64,000 nucleotides of DNA from the NCBI GenBank assembly GCA_022453515.1, contig JAJNNY010000023.1, positions 310,001 to 374,000 on the forward strand, given 5' to 3'. Position 1 is the stretch's first letter. Each line of letters begins with the position of its first letter. Shown here piece by piece: positions 1 through 13,000 of the stretch. A model generated the notes under the pieces. That model was not told where the DNA came from. It did no database searches and saw only the letters and a program-made list of their open reading frames with translations. This DNA comes from Astrocystis sublimbata (Eukaryota; Ascomycota; Sordariomycetes; Xylariales; Xylariaceae). The position numbers and the translations under genes are program-made.

Positions 1-72
1 GGCGCAAGTATCTTGACGATCTTGATCATCACGGGTGCGCTCTCAGCATTCGCCTGGATGAGCTTGGATTGA
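1..72 (+). CDS. possible 3' end of a membrane protein gene (partial)
   Basis: Frame 1 is open from the first base and stops with TGA at 70-72. The 23 residues are strongly hydrophobic (a run resembling ILTILIITGALSAFAW, then MSLD), as expected for a C-terminal membrane segment. The 5' part lies outside the window, so family and exon structure cannot be judged. With so little sequence this could also be a chance open frame. It is listed only because the composition differs from the AT-rich spacer that follows. Confidence 0.25.
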   Translation, partial: GASILTILIITGALSAFAWMSLD

Positions 73-979
73 ACTGCGTAACTTTAGGCAGCCGATAGGC
101 GGGCCAAACAACTACATAAGGAAAGAATATGTACCTACCAAACGAAGTTTCCTGTCAGGGGTAGATGAGCAGCTGAACCTCACCGTGCATGGCTTTGCAC
201 ACTGCGGGCAGGTTTTCCCTGCCCTTGAGGTCCAGATGAGAAAGGTGGAGGAAAGCTTCCGAACACATCTTGCGTGCCATGCACGTTTTAAATTCTCATC
301 TGCAGCCGGCCGCGTCCGGGGATAGGGATGTAAAGGATCATATGGCGTTTGTGCTTAACTTTTAATTTTTGAACTGAAATAACCAGGAGTGTATACAAGT
401 CTTTGGACGGCCCCGTACTTCACAACATGTGGTAGAATATAGAGTGAGATGAATATCTATCTAGGTATGTAGGTAGAGATCCCTTATGTCGGACTCGAAT
501 ATTTTTCGTACCTGCTGAAACATTCGTCATCTCGCTAGCTGTCCACTGTTTGTGCCCAATTAAAGTTACTGGGTCCCGTCAGCTAAGTGCGACGCATGAT
601 TACTTCTGTGTTTCTCAACATCCACACCAATTGGATTTCCCTCCTTGGGAACGCGCTGCGAGAATACGACTTTGAATGCCCATGTTGTGTGCCTTGGAAG
701 GTGTCTTCCAGTATGCCTATATCGAGAGTTGCAAACAACTGAGAACAGCCTTTGATCTGAGAGCTTCCAGGCAACGATGCGGGGAATGCAGATGGGGAAG
801 GTGATGGAGAAGGTGATGGGGAAGGAGACGGAGACGACGACGGGGAGCGGGAGTGGGATTTATCACCAAGACTAAAGCGGGCACCCAATGCTCCATGCCT
901 TAGGTCAGAACAGTTCGAACTGTCTGGAGGAAGACTGGGAAAAATAGGTGAATCCCAAAATACTCGCAAGCGACTCGAA
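73..979. other. intergenic region with a purine-rich repeat upstream of the MetE-like gene
   Basis: No gene is supported. Around 787-850 there is an imperfect purine-rich GGTGATGGGGAAGG-type repeat. On the opposite strand it reads as a Ser-Pro repeat inside a 197-codon open frame (583-1176), but that frame overlaps exon 1 of the gene beginning at 980 and is best explained by the repeat. The segment presumably holds the promoter of the MetE-like gene; no clear TATA box was seen. Confidence 0.5.
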
Positions 980-2501
980 ATGGCACCTCCATTCAGACAC
1001 GACCACATCGGCAGTCTCTTGAGACCTACAAAGCTCCTCGAGGCACGAGCAAGTCTGTCATCCGCGTCCGAAATGTACTCACTAGCGATCCCCGAATCTG
1101 TCAAGACGGCCGAGCGCGAAGCCGTCCGAAAGGTCGTATGTAGTTCGCTGGAGTCATTTATTCCCGTTTCTGGCAAGTCTCAAGATCAAGAGCCTAAGTT
1201 ACCCTAATCCGTAACTGTACTCCCGAGACATCTGCAAACCCCCGTTTCACGAGCAATTTCTTTACTCAAACAGGCAATGACTGACTCCAGCGGTATAGGT
1301 GCAGGTGCAATTGCAGGAAGGTATTCGCCCCATCACGGACGGCGAGTTCGCAAGACACATCTACTACGGCGGGTTCTTCGAGAAACTGGTGGGCTTTGAG
1401 GCGCGCCCGACACTGCCGATCCCGGATGCCTTTCGCACCGACTTCCCCACGACGACCAAGCTCGCGCAGATGGGTGCCGTATGTATTCCTTGGAGTCATT
1501 TGTACCCCCTTCTGGCAGTTCTGTGGGCATAAACTACCCTGGCAGGTCTATGCTACCGATACACCTGCGTTGCCCCGTATCATGGGCAAATATTCTCAAA
1601 GTAAAAGGCAGTTACTAACTTCAGCCGGTTGAAGACGACCCGTGCCGCCGTTGTCTGTACGGGCAAGATCGGCTACGCGGAGTCGCCCTACTTGGCCGAG
1701 TGGCTGTCGCTGCGGGAGAACCTGCCACAAGACCTCTGGGGCGCCGCGAAGCTCACGGTCCCAGCGCCGACGTACCAGCACATACAACTGAAGCCGTGGA
1801 CGGCGTTCACGGCGGAGTCGGGGTACGCCTCGGACGAGGAGTACCTAGACGATATCGCAAAGTGCTATGCGGCGGAGCTCAAAACATTGTACGATGCCGG
1901 CTTGCGCAATATCCAGGTCGATGACCCGCATCTCACGTACTTCGCATCCTCTGCGTTCCTCAATGGGTGCAAGAAGGATGGCACGGACACTGATGCGCTC
2001 TTGGACCTGTACACTCGCACACACAACAAGTTGCTCGCGGGCAAGCCGGAGGGGCTGCGGATGGGAATGCACCTGTGCCGCGGGAATATGTCCGGTTCCG
2101 TCAATTGGGTGGAGGGTTCGTACGAGGTGATTGCGAGGAAACTGTTCAACGAGACGGACTACGATACGTATTACCTCGAGTTCGACGACATGGATCGCGC
2201 GGGCGGGTTCGAGCCCCTGAGATTCTTGCCCCGGGGTAAGAATGTGGTGTTGGGCCTGGTTTCGACGAAGAGGGCGGAACTTGAGGATGCCCAGACGATG
2301 AAAGAGAGGGTACATATGGCAGCGAAAGTCATTGCTGACGCCCAGGGGGTCGATATCAATGAGGCTCTGGACTGTCTGGCTGTGAGCCCGCAGTGCGGGT
2401 TCAGTAGCAGCAGCTTGGCAGGCGGAAAGGGTATGAATGAAGTGATAATGTGGCAGAAGCTTCGTCTCGTGAAGGAGATCGCGGGCGAAATATGGGACTA
2501 G
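980..2501 (+). CDS. MetE-like (cobalamin-independent methionine synthase C-terminal fold) protein
   Basis: Three exons, 980-1135, 1299-1478 and 1635-2501, give 400 aa; both introns are phase 0. The start motif HDHIGSLLRP, the internal ITDGEFAR and the C-terminal KGMNEVIMWQKL are typical of short UROD/MetE-like proteins (COG0620), which correspond to the catalytic half of MetE. The predicted zinc ligands are present: His258 and Cys260 in MHLCRG, Glu294 in YYLEFDD and Cys366 in VSPQCGF. Such proteins are expected to bind zinc and act on a thiol or thiol-ether methyl acceptor, but the substrate of the short fungal members is not established. It is cytosolic by appearance (no signal peptide). Both introns are members of a repeated intron family described separately. 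In intron 2, the AAG acceptor at 1632-1634 keeps the frame, whereas the earlier TTCAG would break it. Confidence 0.85.
1136..1298 (+). mobile_element. introner-like element copy A (intron 1 of the MetE-like gene)
   Basis: This is a 163-bp phase 0 intron with 5' GTATGTAGTTCGCTGGAGTC and 3' ACTGACTCCAGCGGTATAG. By hand alignment it matches copy C at 59769-59925 at about 142 of 157 aligned positions plus one 6-nt gap, although the host genes are unrelated and 58 kb apart. The 5' segment CGCTGGAGTCA is an exact inverted copy of the 3' segment TGACTCCAGCG, so the ends can form an 11-bp stem that contains the branch-site motif CTGAC. Splicing joins REAVRKV to VQVQLQEGI in frame. Confidence 0.85.
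1479..1634 (+). mobile_element. introner-like element copy B (intron 2 of the MetE-like gene)
   Basis: This is a 156-bp phase 0 intron beginning GTATGTATTCCTTGGAGTC and ending with a TACTAACTTCAG branch region followed by CCGGTTGAAG. It shares blocks with copies A, C and D: TTGGAGTCATTTGT, CCCTTCTGGCAG, TACCCT, a CCGATACACCTGC-like block, a GGCAAATATTCT-like block and the 3' end. Divergence is higher than between A and C, so it looks like an older insertion in the same gene. The acceptor that preserves the frame is AAG at 1632-1634, the same alignment column as the TAG acceptor in A and C. Confidence 0.75.
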
Positions 2502-3816
2502 AGGCTTTCTACTTGTCTCCTGCCATCGGGAATGTGTTGGATGTCGATTCATCGCGGAGAGTTTATCGCTTCGTCGCATACCGAGCTGGCGATCGAATTA
2601 TTATTACTTTTACGTGTGCATCCCGCCTGGCATTTGAACATGGAATGAACGAAGGAAAGCTGTTTGATCCCGAAGCTCAGAAACTTCCATGCTAGGATCA
2701 GAGTCGAAAGCATCAGGCTAAGCTCACAGATGAGTCTTGGGCGTAATGGTACAGGTTTCGTGACATTTTCCCCCTCAAGCCTAGGTATTTTAATGTATTG
2801 AAATAAAACAGACCAATATACACCACAGCTTCTCTTATGCTCGCAAGTAGAAAGTATGATTGCTTGGGAACCACTTATGTCGGCCTGATTACTGATATTA
2901 AGTATCACAACAGCTGCCCATGGCTGTCTGTATATGTATTTATTTGTGCGTGTATTTTATAACTTGTGGTTCCCGAATATGATGCAAATGCCTGTGTCTG
3001 GCTTCCTTGTAAATTGCAATGTGTGATAGCGGGAATCCCGCGACGGGACATGGTGATACCCATTCAGACCGGATAAAATTGCCTTCTCAGCTCTGAGACT
3101 TAGTGTAACACACATTGAATGGCAGGACTTCTTGTGATATCGGCCAGTATTGCAAAAGCTGGGATTTACACTGACCACTGATCTGATGCTATGCAAATGC
3201 GCTGCGAACCAAGTCCCATGTGCAGTTACGAACTTGCTCTGCTGCAACACCCACCAATAAAGTCATTTGAGTCGTTGTCGCCCGCTCCCGTCCTGCGCGT
3301 GTTGATTGTCTCTGTATGCCGCATTGTCCTTAAGTTCCTTGAGATGCACAATGCACCTAAACGTGAGTGCGCTCATGTAATCTCAAGGGACTTGGGTGTG
3401 ACTTGGAGAACCAACATATTATTGCCAAGCAGAAAGTGATATAGACCGATGATCGAGCTGACATGGTGTGCCAAAAAAAAAACATGCATGACTGTACTCT
3501 GGCCATGGTGTATTGGTGAGTAAGGATAAATCTGGTGTTGCGGCCCAAAATACCATGCAGGAAGTTAAAGGAACCCACGGCACGGACTCTGTAAAGTAAG
3601 TCATACATCACCCTCCTGGTCGTCGCATGAAAACTTGCACCGTCATGGCGAAAGATATCTCCAGTCGGTACATGACTATTTGACGGGTATTGGGTTTTCA
3701 CTTATAAGGCTCATTTCCAATTTCATGCAGCGACCAAGTGAAGGTGAGAGAGCTGAAAGTCGCAGAGCCACGTAAGTCAGGCTCCTAGTGGTTGAGGCCC
3801 CATTGCACCCCGGGTG

Positions 3817-3857
3817 CTGAAAGTGAACTGAAAGTGAACTGAAAGTGAACTGAAGGT
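3817..3857. repeat. short tandem repeat, 11-bp unit
   Basis: Three perfect copies of CTGAAAGTGAA (3817-3849) are followed by a degenerate fourth copy. It lies in non-coding DNA with no gene nearby. Confidence 0.9.
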
Positions 3858-6800
3858 GTTGTTGAGGGATGTTCCCTGGTCGCGGCGACAACACATTATT
3901 GGGCTCTGATATTGGTAGGTGACACCGTCATCGCATCGAACTGCTGGACTGAGTAAAACATTCTGTATGTGGTGGCTGATGTAATATCTTTCGTGACATG
4001 GCATCAGGAACAACAGCCCAGCAGGCGCCAGCTCTGGAAACGACGTCACCCCCCTGGCTGTGGTGTTGATGTCGGTCCCGGGATGACCGCAAAGGTGGCT
4101 ACGCCGTAGCCATCTTACCGCAGAGTACAGCTCGTCATGGAATCTCGCACCCCGCGCTCTACCCAAGCGTCCAGGGTAAAGGCATACGTAGTTTTAACAG
4201 TGAGCGATGTCAGCTATGGCGTTGTTGTCATATTTACCCTGGGCGACCTGTCCTCCTACCATGTCGATGTGGCCTCAGGCTAATGAGTAATCGTGTATAC
4301 TTACAACTGGCGTAGATTCCTTGGGCTTAAGTCTTCAATAGTCTAGTTGCCTGGCAATGGAAGTGGTCGTTGTGGATAGACGTATTGTTTGGGCCGATGC
4401 TTATCTCATATCAATAGAGAAAGCTAATGGCTGTTTGTGGAAATTTTTATTGCGATTTGGTGGTATCAGTAAGTGCCTATGAAAGCTTGTAAAATATTTA
4501 AGCCACCTAGTAAAGAAGTTTGATAAAGGAACAGCTCAGCTATTTCTGTTTCCGACCCATGCTGCTATTTTTGTTTTCACCTGGGGTTTTTTTGGGCAAT
4601 TGTAGGGCTTTCGCAGCTGAATGGAGGGAGGTATCAATGATGCAAAACACCCTGCCGTAGAAACTTCATGGCACGATGATTGGTCTCCGTAAAGCAAGCC
4701 GGCCGTTTATCATGCGGTGCTGCTCCCTATGTCATGCCGAGGACGAAGAAGCAAGGAAAAGCAACACAAGTAGGTAAAGTGGTGGTTTGATGTGCTGCGA
4801 GGGACAAAACGTGCACATAACAAAGATAGTATAGGGTGTTCCAAGCTTGCAGGACAAGGGGTGTTTGTTTATTCCACAATTTCAGGCGTAGCCATCGCAG
4901 CACAACCCTATCACTTCATTGCATTATGTAAGTGCCCTTCTATGTAGACTGTGTGTATGTAAGCTAATGATACCTATTATATTGCGAATATGATTCAGAG
5001 GCAGCATAGGGCATTGTAGATGGTATGTGTAGTCACCTGGGTAGATATTATACATAAAAGCGCCAGCGTAGTTGTTCAGGACAAGGCACTGATTAGTTCA
5101 GTCTGTGATAAACGTGAAACACACCACCATGTTTATTGCAATGGTTTCTTCATCCCATCAAATCTAGCTCTGTGGAGTTTGGGCCCTTATTGATTTCCCT
5201 TCTGCCCTCTCTAGCGGATTGGAAACTGGCGGATCAGATATTTTCTATTGGCGGGTATTCAATCTGACTCCGAACAGAGATATTCATGAATTAGCATCAG
5301 CTGTATTGCTACCTAGGTACACAGGCTATTTTGATTGGATTGAATGTCCATGTCTAGCTAGACCAGTATGCATATACTAGTATCTAAATTGGCAAGGCAA
5401 TATACTCGTGTGATCTTGGAGACTGGCCCGAATAAACATGCAGATATGTGTTTGGGACATTGGCTCAGCCTAGGTAGCCACGCACATTAATGCACGTACC
5501 CGAACTGCGTGACTGGGTCAAGGGAATATATTGAAATCTCCGACATATGTGTCTCAGTCGAATAATGTTTGTTTCACAAAGTACATGCGGCAGGAGATGG
5601 AAAAAGAAAGAAGGGAGTGGTTGAATTCAGAGCATGAATTTTGCAGGAACTACTGTGTGTAAGCTTGGAGTTCAGCTAATCATTGTTTCTGTCTTGGCCG
5701 CAGGATATCCCATGCCTATATTGCGGTCTGGCCTGTCTGGATTAGCATCATGTTCAGGTCGTTCTCGACCATTGACGTCGAATGGGAGACGCACCCAAGT
5801 CAATACAAGTGGCGCTATGTGCCTCGAAGTCGGAATTGTGCCGACAAAAGCGTAATGGTTGGTTGTTTGTCTCAAACCAAACAAGAAACGACGAGGCATA
5901 AGCCAGACCGGCATGATCCGTGCCCCAAATGGAAAAGTCTAGAAAGGCAGTAAACACGCGTTTGGCAAAACCAACTTTTGACCAAAACTTGACAATCGGC
6001 AACCCGTACCGGTATTGCTTGTACATAAGCATAAGCACAAGCATAGGCATAGGCAAGTCCATAAACTCCCTATTAGGCTTTTGCCAACGCATGTATCTGT
6101 ACCTTACTATGTACGAGTAGACTATCATTAGGTAGAGAGAGGCAGGCTCGAATTTTCTCCTTCCGAACCCAGATCCCTGCAATGTTTATATTCCGGTAGT
6201 TGCCAGCAATTAGTCGTCTCTCCACGAGTTCTGGGCCAACGATTCGTGTAAACAAGGGTCAACTACTTAACGGCCGTGCATTTCAGCACACTAGCCATAT
6301 ATACCTAGCCTTGGGTAGCAGTCGAGGCAGTGGTCAAATTGACGATTCATGCAAGGGCTGTAGGGAGACGGTTCACATATATTATGTTACATTGTTCTTC
6401 TGAAAATCCCATACATTGGGTATGTATGATGTTTGGGGTGCAGTGCTCATACAGGAGGTTTCATCCCGTCGAATAGGCGCCGGGGTCAGCAATTGTTGGT
6501 CAATAGAGCCCTCTCCCTGCACAAGAGATGACGCAGAGGGGTACTCGTTTGTCGTCATAAGTATCTGTTATCGCACCTTAGCTAATTGAAGGAAATATAA
6601 TGGTAGAGCCTAAGAGCAAGGTCACGATACCCATCTATCATCACACCATAGGCCTCAACAACGGACACGGCAGCACCCCGGTTCCGCACTATCAATAGTC
6701 TGTCGTTCGATCGCGATGACCTGATTTGGCGTTAACGTGAACGAAAGGCCAGAAGAGGACAGACAATAAGGCCTACAACGCACGAGCAACTCTCCAGTGC

Positions 6801-8710
6801 CAACTCTGTCATCAGCAGCAGCTGAGGTTGTACCATTGCTGCAAGCTGGTTGCTAAACCTTCTAGTTCTGGATGCTGCTTGTAAGCTGCTCGCCTGTCCG
6901 GCTGTATGCCTGTGCCGTACCCGTACCCTTACGCCAGTTGCAGCGGCAGCGGCAGCGGCAGCAATGTGGACGCTAAGGTGGGATGAGTGGGAATGGTCGT
7001 GTACCTGCATCTTGAACCCCTGGCTCGCCTGTCTCACAGAGTGCTTATTGGACGCCATGGCCCGCTAGCCGCACTCTTGAACCTGAAAAGTGCTAGATTG
7101 GGTCGTTAAGCTTAGTGCATGAAGAAATAGATACTAGCGATCTCTGGCGCGGCTCGTGCTGGCTTGCTCCCACTCGAGTCTGCTTTGCCACTGTTCATAG
7201 TCAATGGCCGAAGCAGAATAGCAGAATAGCACCCACGCCCAGCAGGCGGAGCTCGAGGTGGCTCGCCAGTCGGCCAGGATCCAGCTCACCAGGACGGAAC
7301 AGCGTAGAACAGGACAGGCGAGCAGGAGACCCTACTTCTGATCGTACTCGTGCATGGCTCGCATGGCTCGCATGGAGCGAACTTGGAAGCGAAAAGGGTC
7401 CCTGCTCGGATGCTGCTCGGAGTCCCCATCTTCCAATTTCCCACCATGGGAGTTTCCATTAACTGCTCATTTCCCCTAGCGGAGAGAAGAAAACAAACTA
7501 ATCTCGCGATACCTACGAGCGCTTCCATTCTACATCAGCAGTGGAAGTACCCAGGGCATGATAGTGGCACATTGGCTCTGATCATAATTCTCAGAAGACA
7601 TAGTAGACGCAAATCTCGCAAGCCTTTTCAGCTGCCTACCTAATCAATGCTTGCCTATCCACTGGCGCTGGGAACATCGTCATGCAGCACAGTGATTTAA
7701 GTGTGAACCCTACTCGTGCGTGTAGTGTATGAGCATGACTCTATATGCGAATCGCTGTTCATACTGTAGATATTTAGCAGATGTACAAGTAGTTATTCCG
7801 TTCCTGGGCTAACTTATAACACCAGAAAAACAATGCTGTTGCTATTTGCCTGGTAAATATGGGAAAGGTTGTTTAGACAAGAAAGCGTAAATAAGGTAGG
7901 TATTGATTGTTGTTTTAGTCCATGTCGCCTTTAGCGTGTCTACCTACTAAATAAACCACCTCACAAGATTGTACCCGATGCAGTTATGAACTCATGAGAA
8001 GACAAGACGAAGACAGAGACATCTTGAAGACAGCACCTCGGGAGCACCGTTGCCTAGCTTTGGGCGTAGTACTCCAAACCTACAATCAATCAACCACGCC
8101 GGTCTGGGCCGTTGCAGGTAGTGTGTCTCTTAGCAGGCAAATTAAGGTAGCCATTGTCAACTGATCTCATAATATATGTATGCTACTATGAGCTGGCGTG
8201 GGAGCCACAATGGACCGGTACCTTGCCTGGTACGGGCATGTACCTATGAGGTAAGTCAAGGCGTCAAAGCGACGGGTCTGCAGCTCTGTGCTTCCATGCA
8301 GCTGAGCCAATCAATACTTGGGTATCTACATGTAGGTACTTGGGTAGGCAGGGTAGCACCTCGCTAGTGGATGGGCAACGCGCCAGAACACGTTGTGAGC
8401 AGCACCTGGACACGCCCCCTTCATGGCCTGAACGCGCTGACGGTTGAGCCCATAGCTCAGGTACCTACCTAGGTATCTAGACAACCTTGGAAGTTCGTAT
8501 CGTAGCCCGTTACTGTGCTGTACTCTAGGCGGTTCGCTCGCTGGCTGTACCTGCCTTGGGTAGGTGGAGCGAGGGAAGTACCAACCGAGTACCGACCTCT
8601 TGCCTACCTACATGTACATACATATAATGCATGCCAGGCCTGGTACCTATGTAGGTACCTACCCAAGGTGGAAGGTAAAGCAGGCTCCTGTAGGTGGACT
8701 TGGACTGGAC

Positions 8711-8734
8711 GGTACCTGTACCTGTACCTGTACC
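8711..8734. repeat. GTACCT hexamer microsatellite
   Basis: About four tandem GTACCT-type units lie in a spacer already rich in TACCTAGGTA-like words, upstream of the kinase gene. This could be replication slippage of the common word; no function is visible. Confidence 0.7.
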
Positions 8735-10078
8735 ACATCAGTGCTCAGCGTGAACCCAGCAACAGCCGGTCGGTCATCCCATCCTGTGGGCAGTGTGTTC
8801 TCGGGCCAATCTCCAACATCCAACCTCTAATCTCCAATCTCCTCGGGCCAGCATCCCAAACTGCAGTCTGCAGATATCTCAGGACTCTCGCTCCTTTCCT
8901 TCCCTCCTCCCCTCCGATTGCGCCAGTGCAAATCCTCTCTGGCCAGGAACAGGAAGAGCGACCAGGGACAGAGAAAGCCCGCCCGAGTTGTAGTTTCGCT
9001 GTCGCGCTGTTCTTTCTGCGCTGCGAGTGTTTCGGCTGCTGTTTGTGTGCATTGGCATTTGGCATTTGGCATCGTTATCGTTGAGGCTGTTGTTGCTTAT
9101 TTTGTTGAGGTGTAAGTACCAGTTGGTTCGTCGGCATCTTCACCACCCTCCACCCTCCTCCCACTGGGGTCTTTCTTTGCTTGCCATCCAGCCCTTTCCC
9201 TCGAGTTCCCCGTCTCCCCCTATCAGCAGCATCACCAACGCGGTCGTGCCAGGGATCACCACCAGCCACCAACCCACGGTACGCCGAACAATCCAGACAC
9301 ACCGCCGACCGAGCGAATTGATTACCTCTGCCCCCGTCCCACGCAACCGTGCACTCGAGCTGGAAGCCGTATTACCATGAAAAGCAGAGCAGCAACAGAC
9401 CCGAGAATCCCTTCGTCTGACCAGCTTCATCATAGCACCCTGCATTAATTTTCTTGTTGTCGAGATTGTCGCCAGGTAGTCCACCCAATCCCCTGATCTC
9501 GCGCCTCCTAGAGCAGCTGTGATCAATCCCGGTCCAGCTTGTGGCCACTTGGACGGACGCCACAGAGCCTGGCCGCTTGGGGTTCTGACTCGGCTGACCT
9601 GCCCTACCAGTGACATCGCGTTCATCCATTGCGTGCGTGCAAGCGAACAAGATATCGTGCCTCATCCCTTGTCAACCCAGACAAGAGCAGGCGGTGCGAC
9701 CCCCAGCGCCTGCGGCCATAGGTCTGCAACACACAACACAAGAGATATTGAGCTGTTGGACAAGTTAGGCGGCCAGACCGCTCTTCGGATTCTGCCACAC
9801 ATCAATACCCGGCGCGCGTTCAGTCCGGTACGGAACCTCGCGGTACACCAAGGTCGCGCGGTTGTATCTCCCTTGGCTCTATCTCGCCGTGCATTGTCAT
9901 TTGCGTCGCCTACCACCGAGGGTTTCTAGAGTGCAGGATAATACAAGTACTATGCGAACAGGGAACAAACATCTGATTCACACCCGAACCTTTGTCAAAA
10001 CGCACCTCTGGAAGATCTGACGAACGTAGCGCTCTCGTTACAACTCCTGTAAACTACCCGGAGCATCCATAGTCAACT

Positions 10079-13000
10079 ATGACCACGCGCACGACATTGG
10101 CATCGCCGACCCCCGTCATGGCTCCCTCCGCAGAGTATGAAAAGCCGCATGCGAGCCGCCGGCGACACGAACCCCCGGTTGCTCCGCCTCGAACCTCCTC
10201 ATCGCACCACGTCAACACAGCGCCTGGCCAGTCCAGTTCGCGAAGAACAACCCGTCCCGACGACCGTGAGGCGGGTGAGAATGGTAGAGTAGATGCCAAC
10301 GGCTACTCGGACCATGCAGGATCTCCCCAGGTGCCCCAGGAGATGTTAACAACTATGCCCGTCCGTTCCCGAGATCAACACGCAACATCAGGATCATCGA
10401 AACAACCGTCTCGTGAGGCTAGCGAAGTGCTCAATCGTATGATTGTTTCACAGCCCGAGGTGGACTTGGAAAGAGAGAGAGAGCGTCAGGCAGAGGCCCA
10501 GCCCCATTCCACGCCGACGCGTCAACAGAGACACGGGAGTGATGATGGTGCTACTGCACCGGCACCAGTAGTAGCTCAAGACGAAGGTCGGCGTAATGGG
10601 CGGAGCCGGCATGACCATTCAAAACGCGAGAAGTCATCTCGGTTTGGAGATTATTATCTCGGCAACACCATTGGCGAAGGCGAGTTCGGAAAGGTCAAGC
10701 TGGGCTGGAAGCAAGATGGTGGTGTCCAGGTAAGATAATTTGCAGGGCAAGCCTTTGGTACTAATGGAGGACTAATCAAGACCACAGGTTGCCATCAAGC
10801 TCATCCGTCGTGACAGCGTGGGCAACAACCCATCGCGCTTGGCCAAGATCTACCGTGAGGTACACATTCTACAAAAGCTCTCACACCCCAATATAGTGAG
10901 ATTGCATGAAATGTCGGAAACGGAGCGCCATATAGGCATTGTCCTCGAATATGCGTCTGGAGGTGAACTTTTTGACTACATCCTGAACCATCGATACCTC
11001 AAAGACAACGCGGCCAGGAGACTTTTCGCCCAGCTCATATCAGGCGTGGGCTACTTGCATAAGAAAGGCATTGTTCATCGAGATCTTAAACTGGAAAACT
11101 TGCTTCTCGATCGTAACAGGAACATTATCATCACCGACTTTGGGTTTGCCAACACGTTCGATGCAGCCGACGAGCTGACAGAAGAGGAGGAGTTGAGCCT
11201 GTCAGACCGCAACTATGTGAAACAATCGGGCCTAGACAAGATCAACGACAAAGGCTTGCGTAGAGGCGACCTGATGCAGACGAGCTGCGGAAGTCCATGC
11301 TATGCTGCACCAGAGTTAGTTGTCAGTGATTCTTTATACACCGGCCGCAAAGTCGATGTCTGGAGCTGCGGTGTGATACTGGTACGTGGGCCTCTCACCC
11401 GACATGATCTCAAGCTCACCATGAACCTTTTAGTACGCTATGCTTGCAGGTTATCTGCCGTTTGATGATGACCCTGACAACCCGGAAGGCGATAACATCA
11501 ACCTGTTGTATAAGTATATTGTGAATACCCCTCTCACATTCCCTGAGTATGTCACCCCACACGCCCGAGACTTGCTCCGGCGAATCCTCGTTCCGAGTCC
11601 TCGGAAAAGAGCAGACCTGTTTGAGGTAGCTCGGCACAGCTGGCTCAGCGAATATGCACACGTGGTAGAACTTATCACGAGCACTACAACAACATCTAGC
11701 GAGATACAGAATACTACAGTCCCCTCCGATGAGCCTGAAGCTGGAGGCCTGGCCCGAAGCGCTTCCGTCCGAGAACCGACTAAAGCCAAGGCTACCGCAA
11801 CAGTGCCTGTGGGTGAGATGGGACGGAAACAGGGCAAAGTCGACGCTGATGAAGCAACCCCGGGCAAACAGAGAGAAAACAAGCGACGGACGGTACAGGT
11901 TGAATATGTTGCTCCAACAACGCAGACCCAACGGGGCGCGGAACAGTCTGAAGGTAGTGCATCACAGCGGGGTAAGAATAAGGCTAGAAGCTCCAGTCAA
12001 GGCCCTACTGAGGCTCATGCCTCGTCGCACGAGAAGCCATTGCCGAAAGATTCTGCTTCCAAAGATACGTACGCCGGATCCCCCCGAGACACGAGAAAAC
12101 CACACAGTTCACACCGACGGGAAAATCCCCCACCAAGAGCGAGCCAGGGTCGGCCCACGTCGGATTACCCTTATGTGACCACAGCCACGGGATCGTCTGC
12201 ATCACGTCCTGCCACTGGCGGATCAATCCATTCTTCTGGTTCTAAAGGAATAGTTCCATCAGCACGAGCCTCGTACGGCATACCTTTACCCCCTGCCATT
12301 GCCAGTACTAACGCACGAGGAAGCATACAACAACCGAAAGGTTCTTCAAAGAACTACGTCATATCGAACCCGATTCCTCAAGATAATCCTGACGCCGGAT
12401 TTGGACGGCCGAGCATGAACATGCCTCCTAAATTCGCAGAGGTTTCGGGATTCAACAACCAACCACACGGACCACCGAACGAGGCCAAGGGTCACCGGAG
12501 GTCGAATACTATTGGTGAGATTGGTGGTAAGATATTCAGCCGTAGTGGATCGATCTTCGGCGGTCGCAAGAAGCGAGCAGACCCGGTTGATAAATCATCC
12601 AAGAAGTATCCGCCTGTCAGTATGTCCAACACCATGCCGGGTGAGTCGAGAGCATCCATGGATTCCCGTGCTTCCCGGAGGTCGTTCTCTATGGGCATGA
12701 GCAAGAAGCGTAGCGGTAATATGGCCGGATCTCAAGAGCCGACCGAGAGGCCGCCGAACAACAGGCGAATTTCGTTGATGAAGGCGATGGGCCTGGGGAA
12801 AAGCTCTCCCTCACCGCCCCCTGACGTATCTCAGTCCGACTTGCCTATTCAGGATCCACCTGAGCCGGAGAGCTACGATCAATATAACAATCCATCCCAG
12901 AGTCGCGGTCATACTGGACAACAAGATGTGGAGGGCGTGTACGACCAGGCCTTAGCCTCACCCTCGGGATCAGTACCTCGAAGCGGTCGTGGACCGAACC

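Larger units (their letters stand above)
2502..10078. other. 7.6-kb region without a convincing gene
   Basis: Open frames here are short (at most about 190 codons), lack recognisable motifs and overlap each other on both strands. Features seen: an 11-bp tandem repeat at 3817-3857; imperfect CATAAG/CATAGG repeats at 6021-6056; a GGCAGC run at 6940-6962; a GCATGGCTC repeat near 7351-7373; TACCTAGGTA-type words at 8461-8480 and 8590-8665; and a GTACCT hexamer repeat at 8711-8734. The last 1-1.5 kb (about 8.8-10.08 kb) is C- and T-rich with several upstream ATGs and may be a long 5' leader of the kinase gene. Transcription of any part cannot be judged here. Confidence 0.5.

Noticed and set aside
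583..1176. 197-codon minus-strand frame with a Ser-Pro repeat
   Set aside because: It overlaps exon 1 of the MetE-like gene, and the repeat explains the openness and composition.
1845..2579. 244-codon minus-strand frame opposite exon 3 of the MetE-like gene
   Set aside because: Antisense to the conserved zinc-site exon; no recognisable motif.
9519..9929. 136-codon frame just upstream of the kinase
   Set aside because: No conserved features; more likely part of a long leader or chance. It could contain upstream ORFs, but this cannot be shown here.
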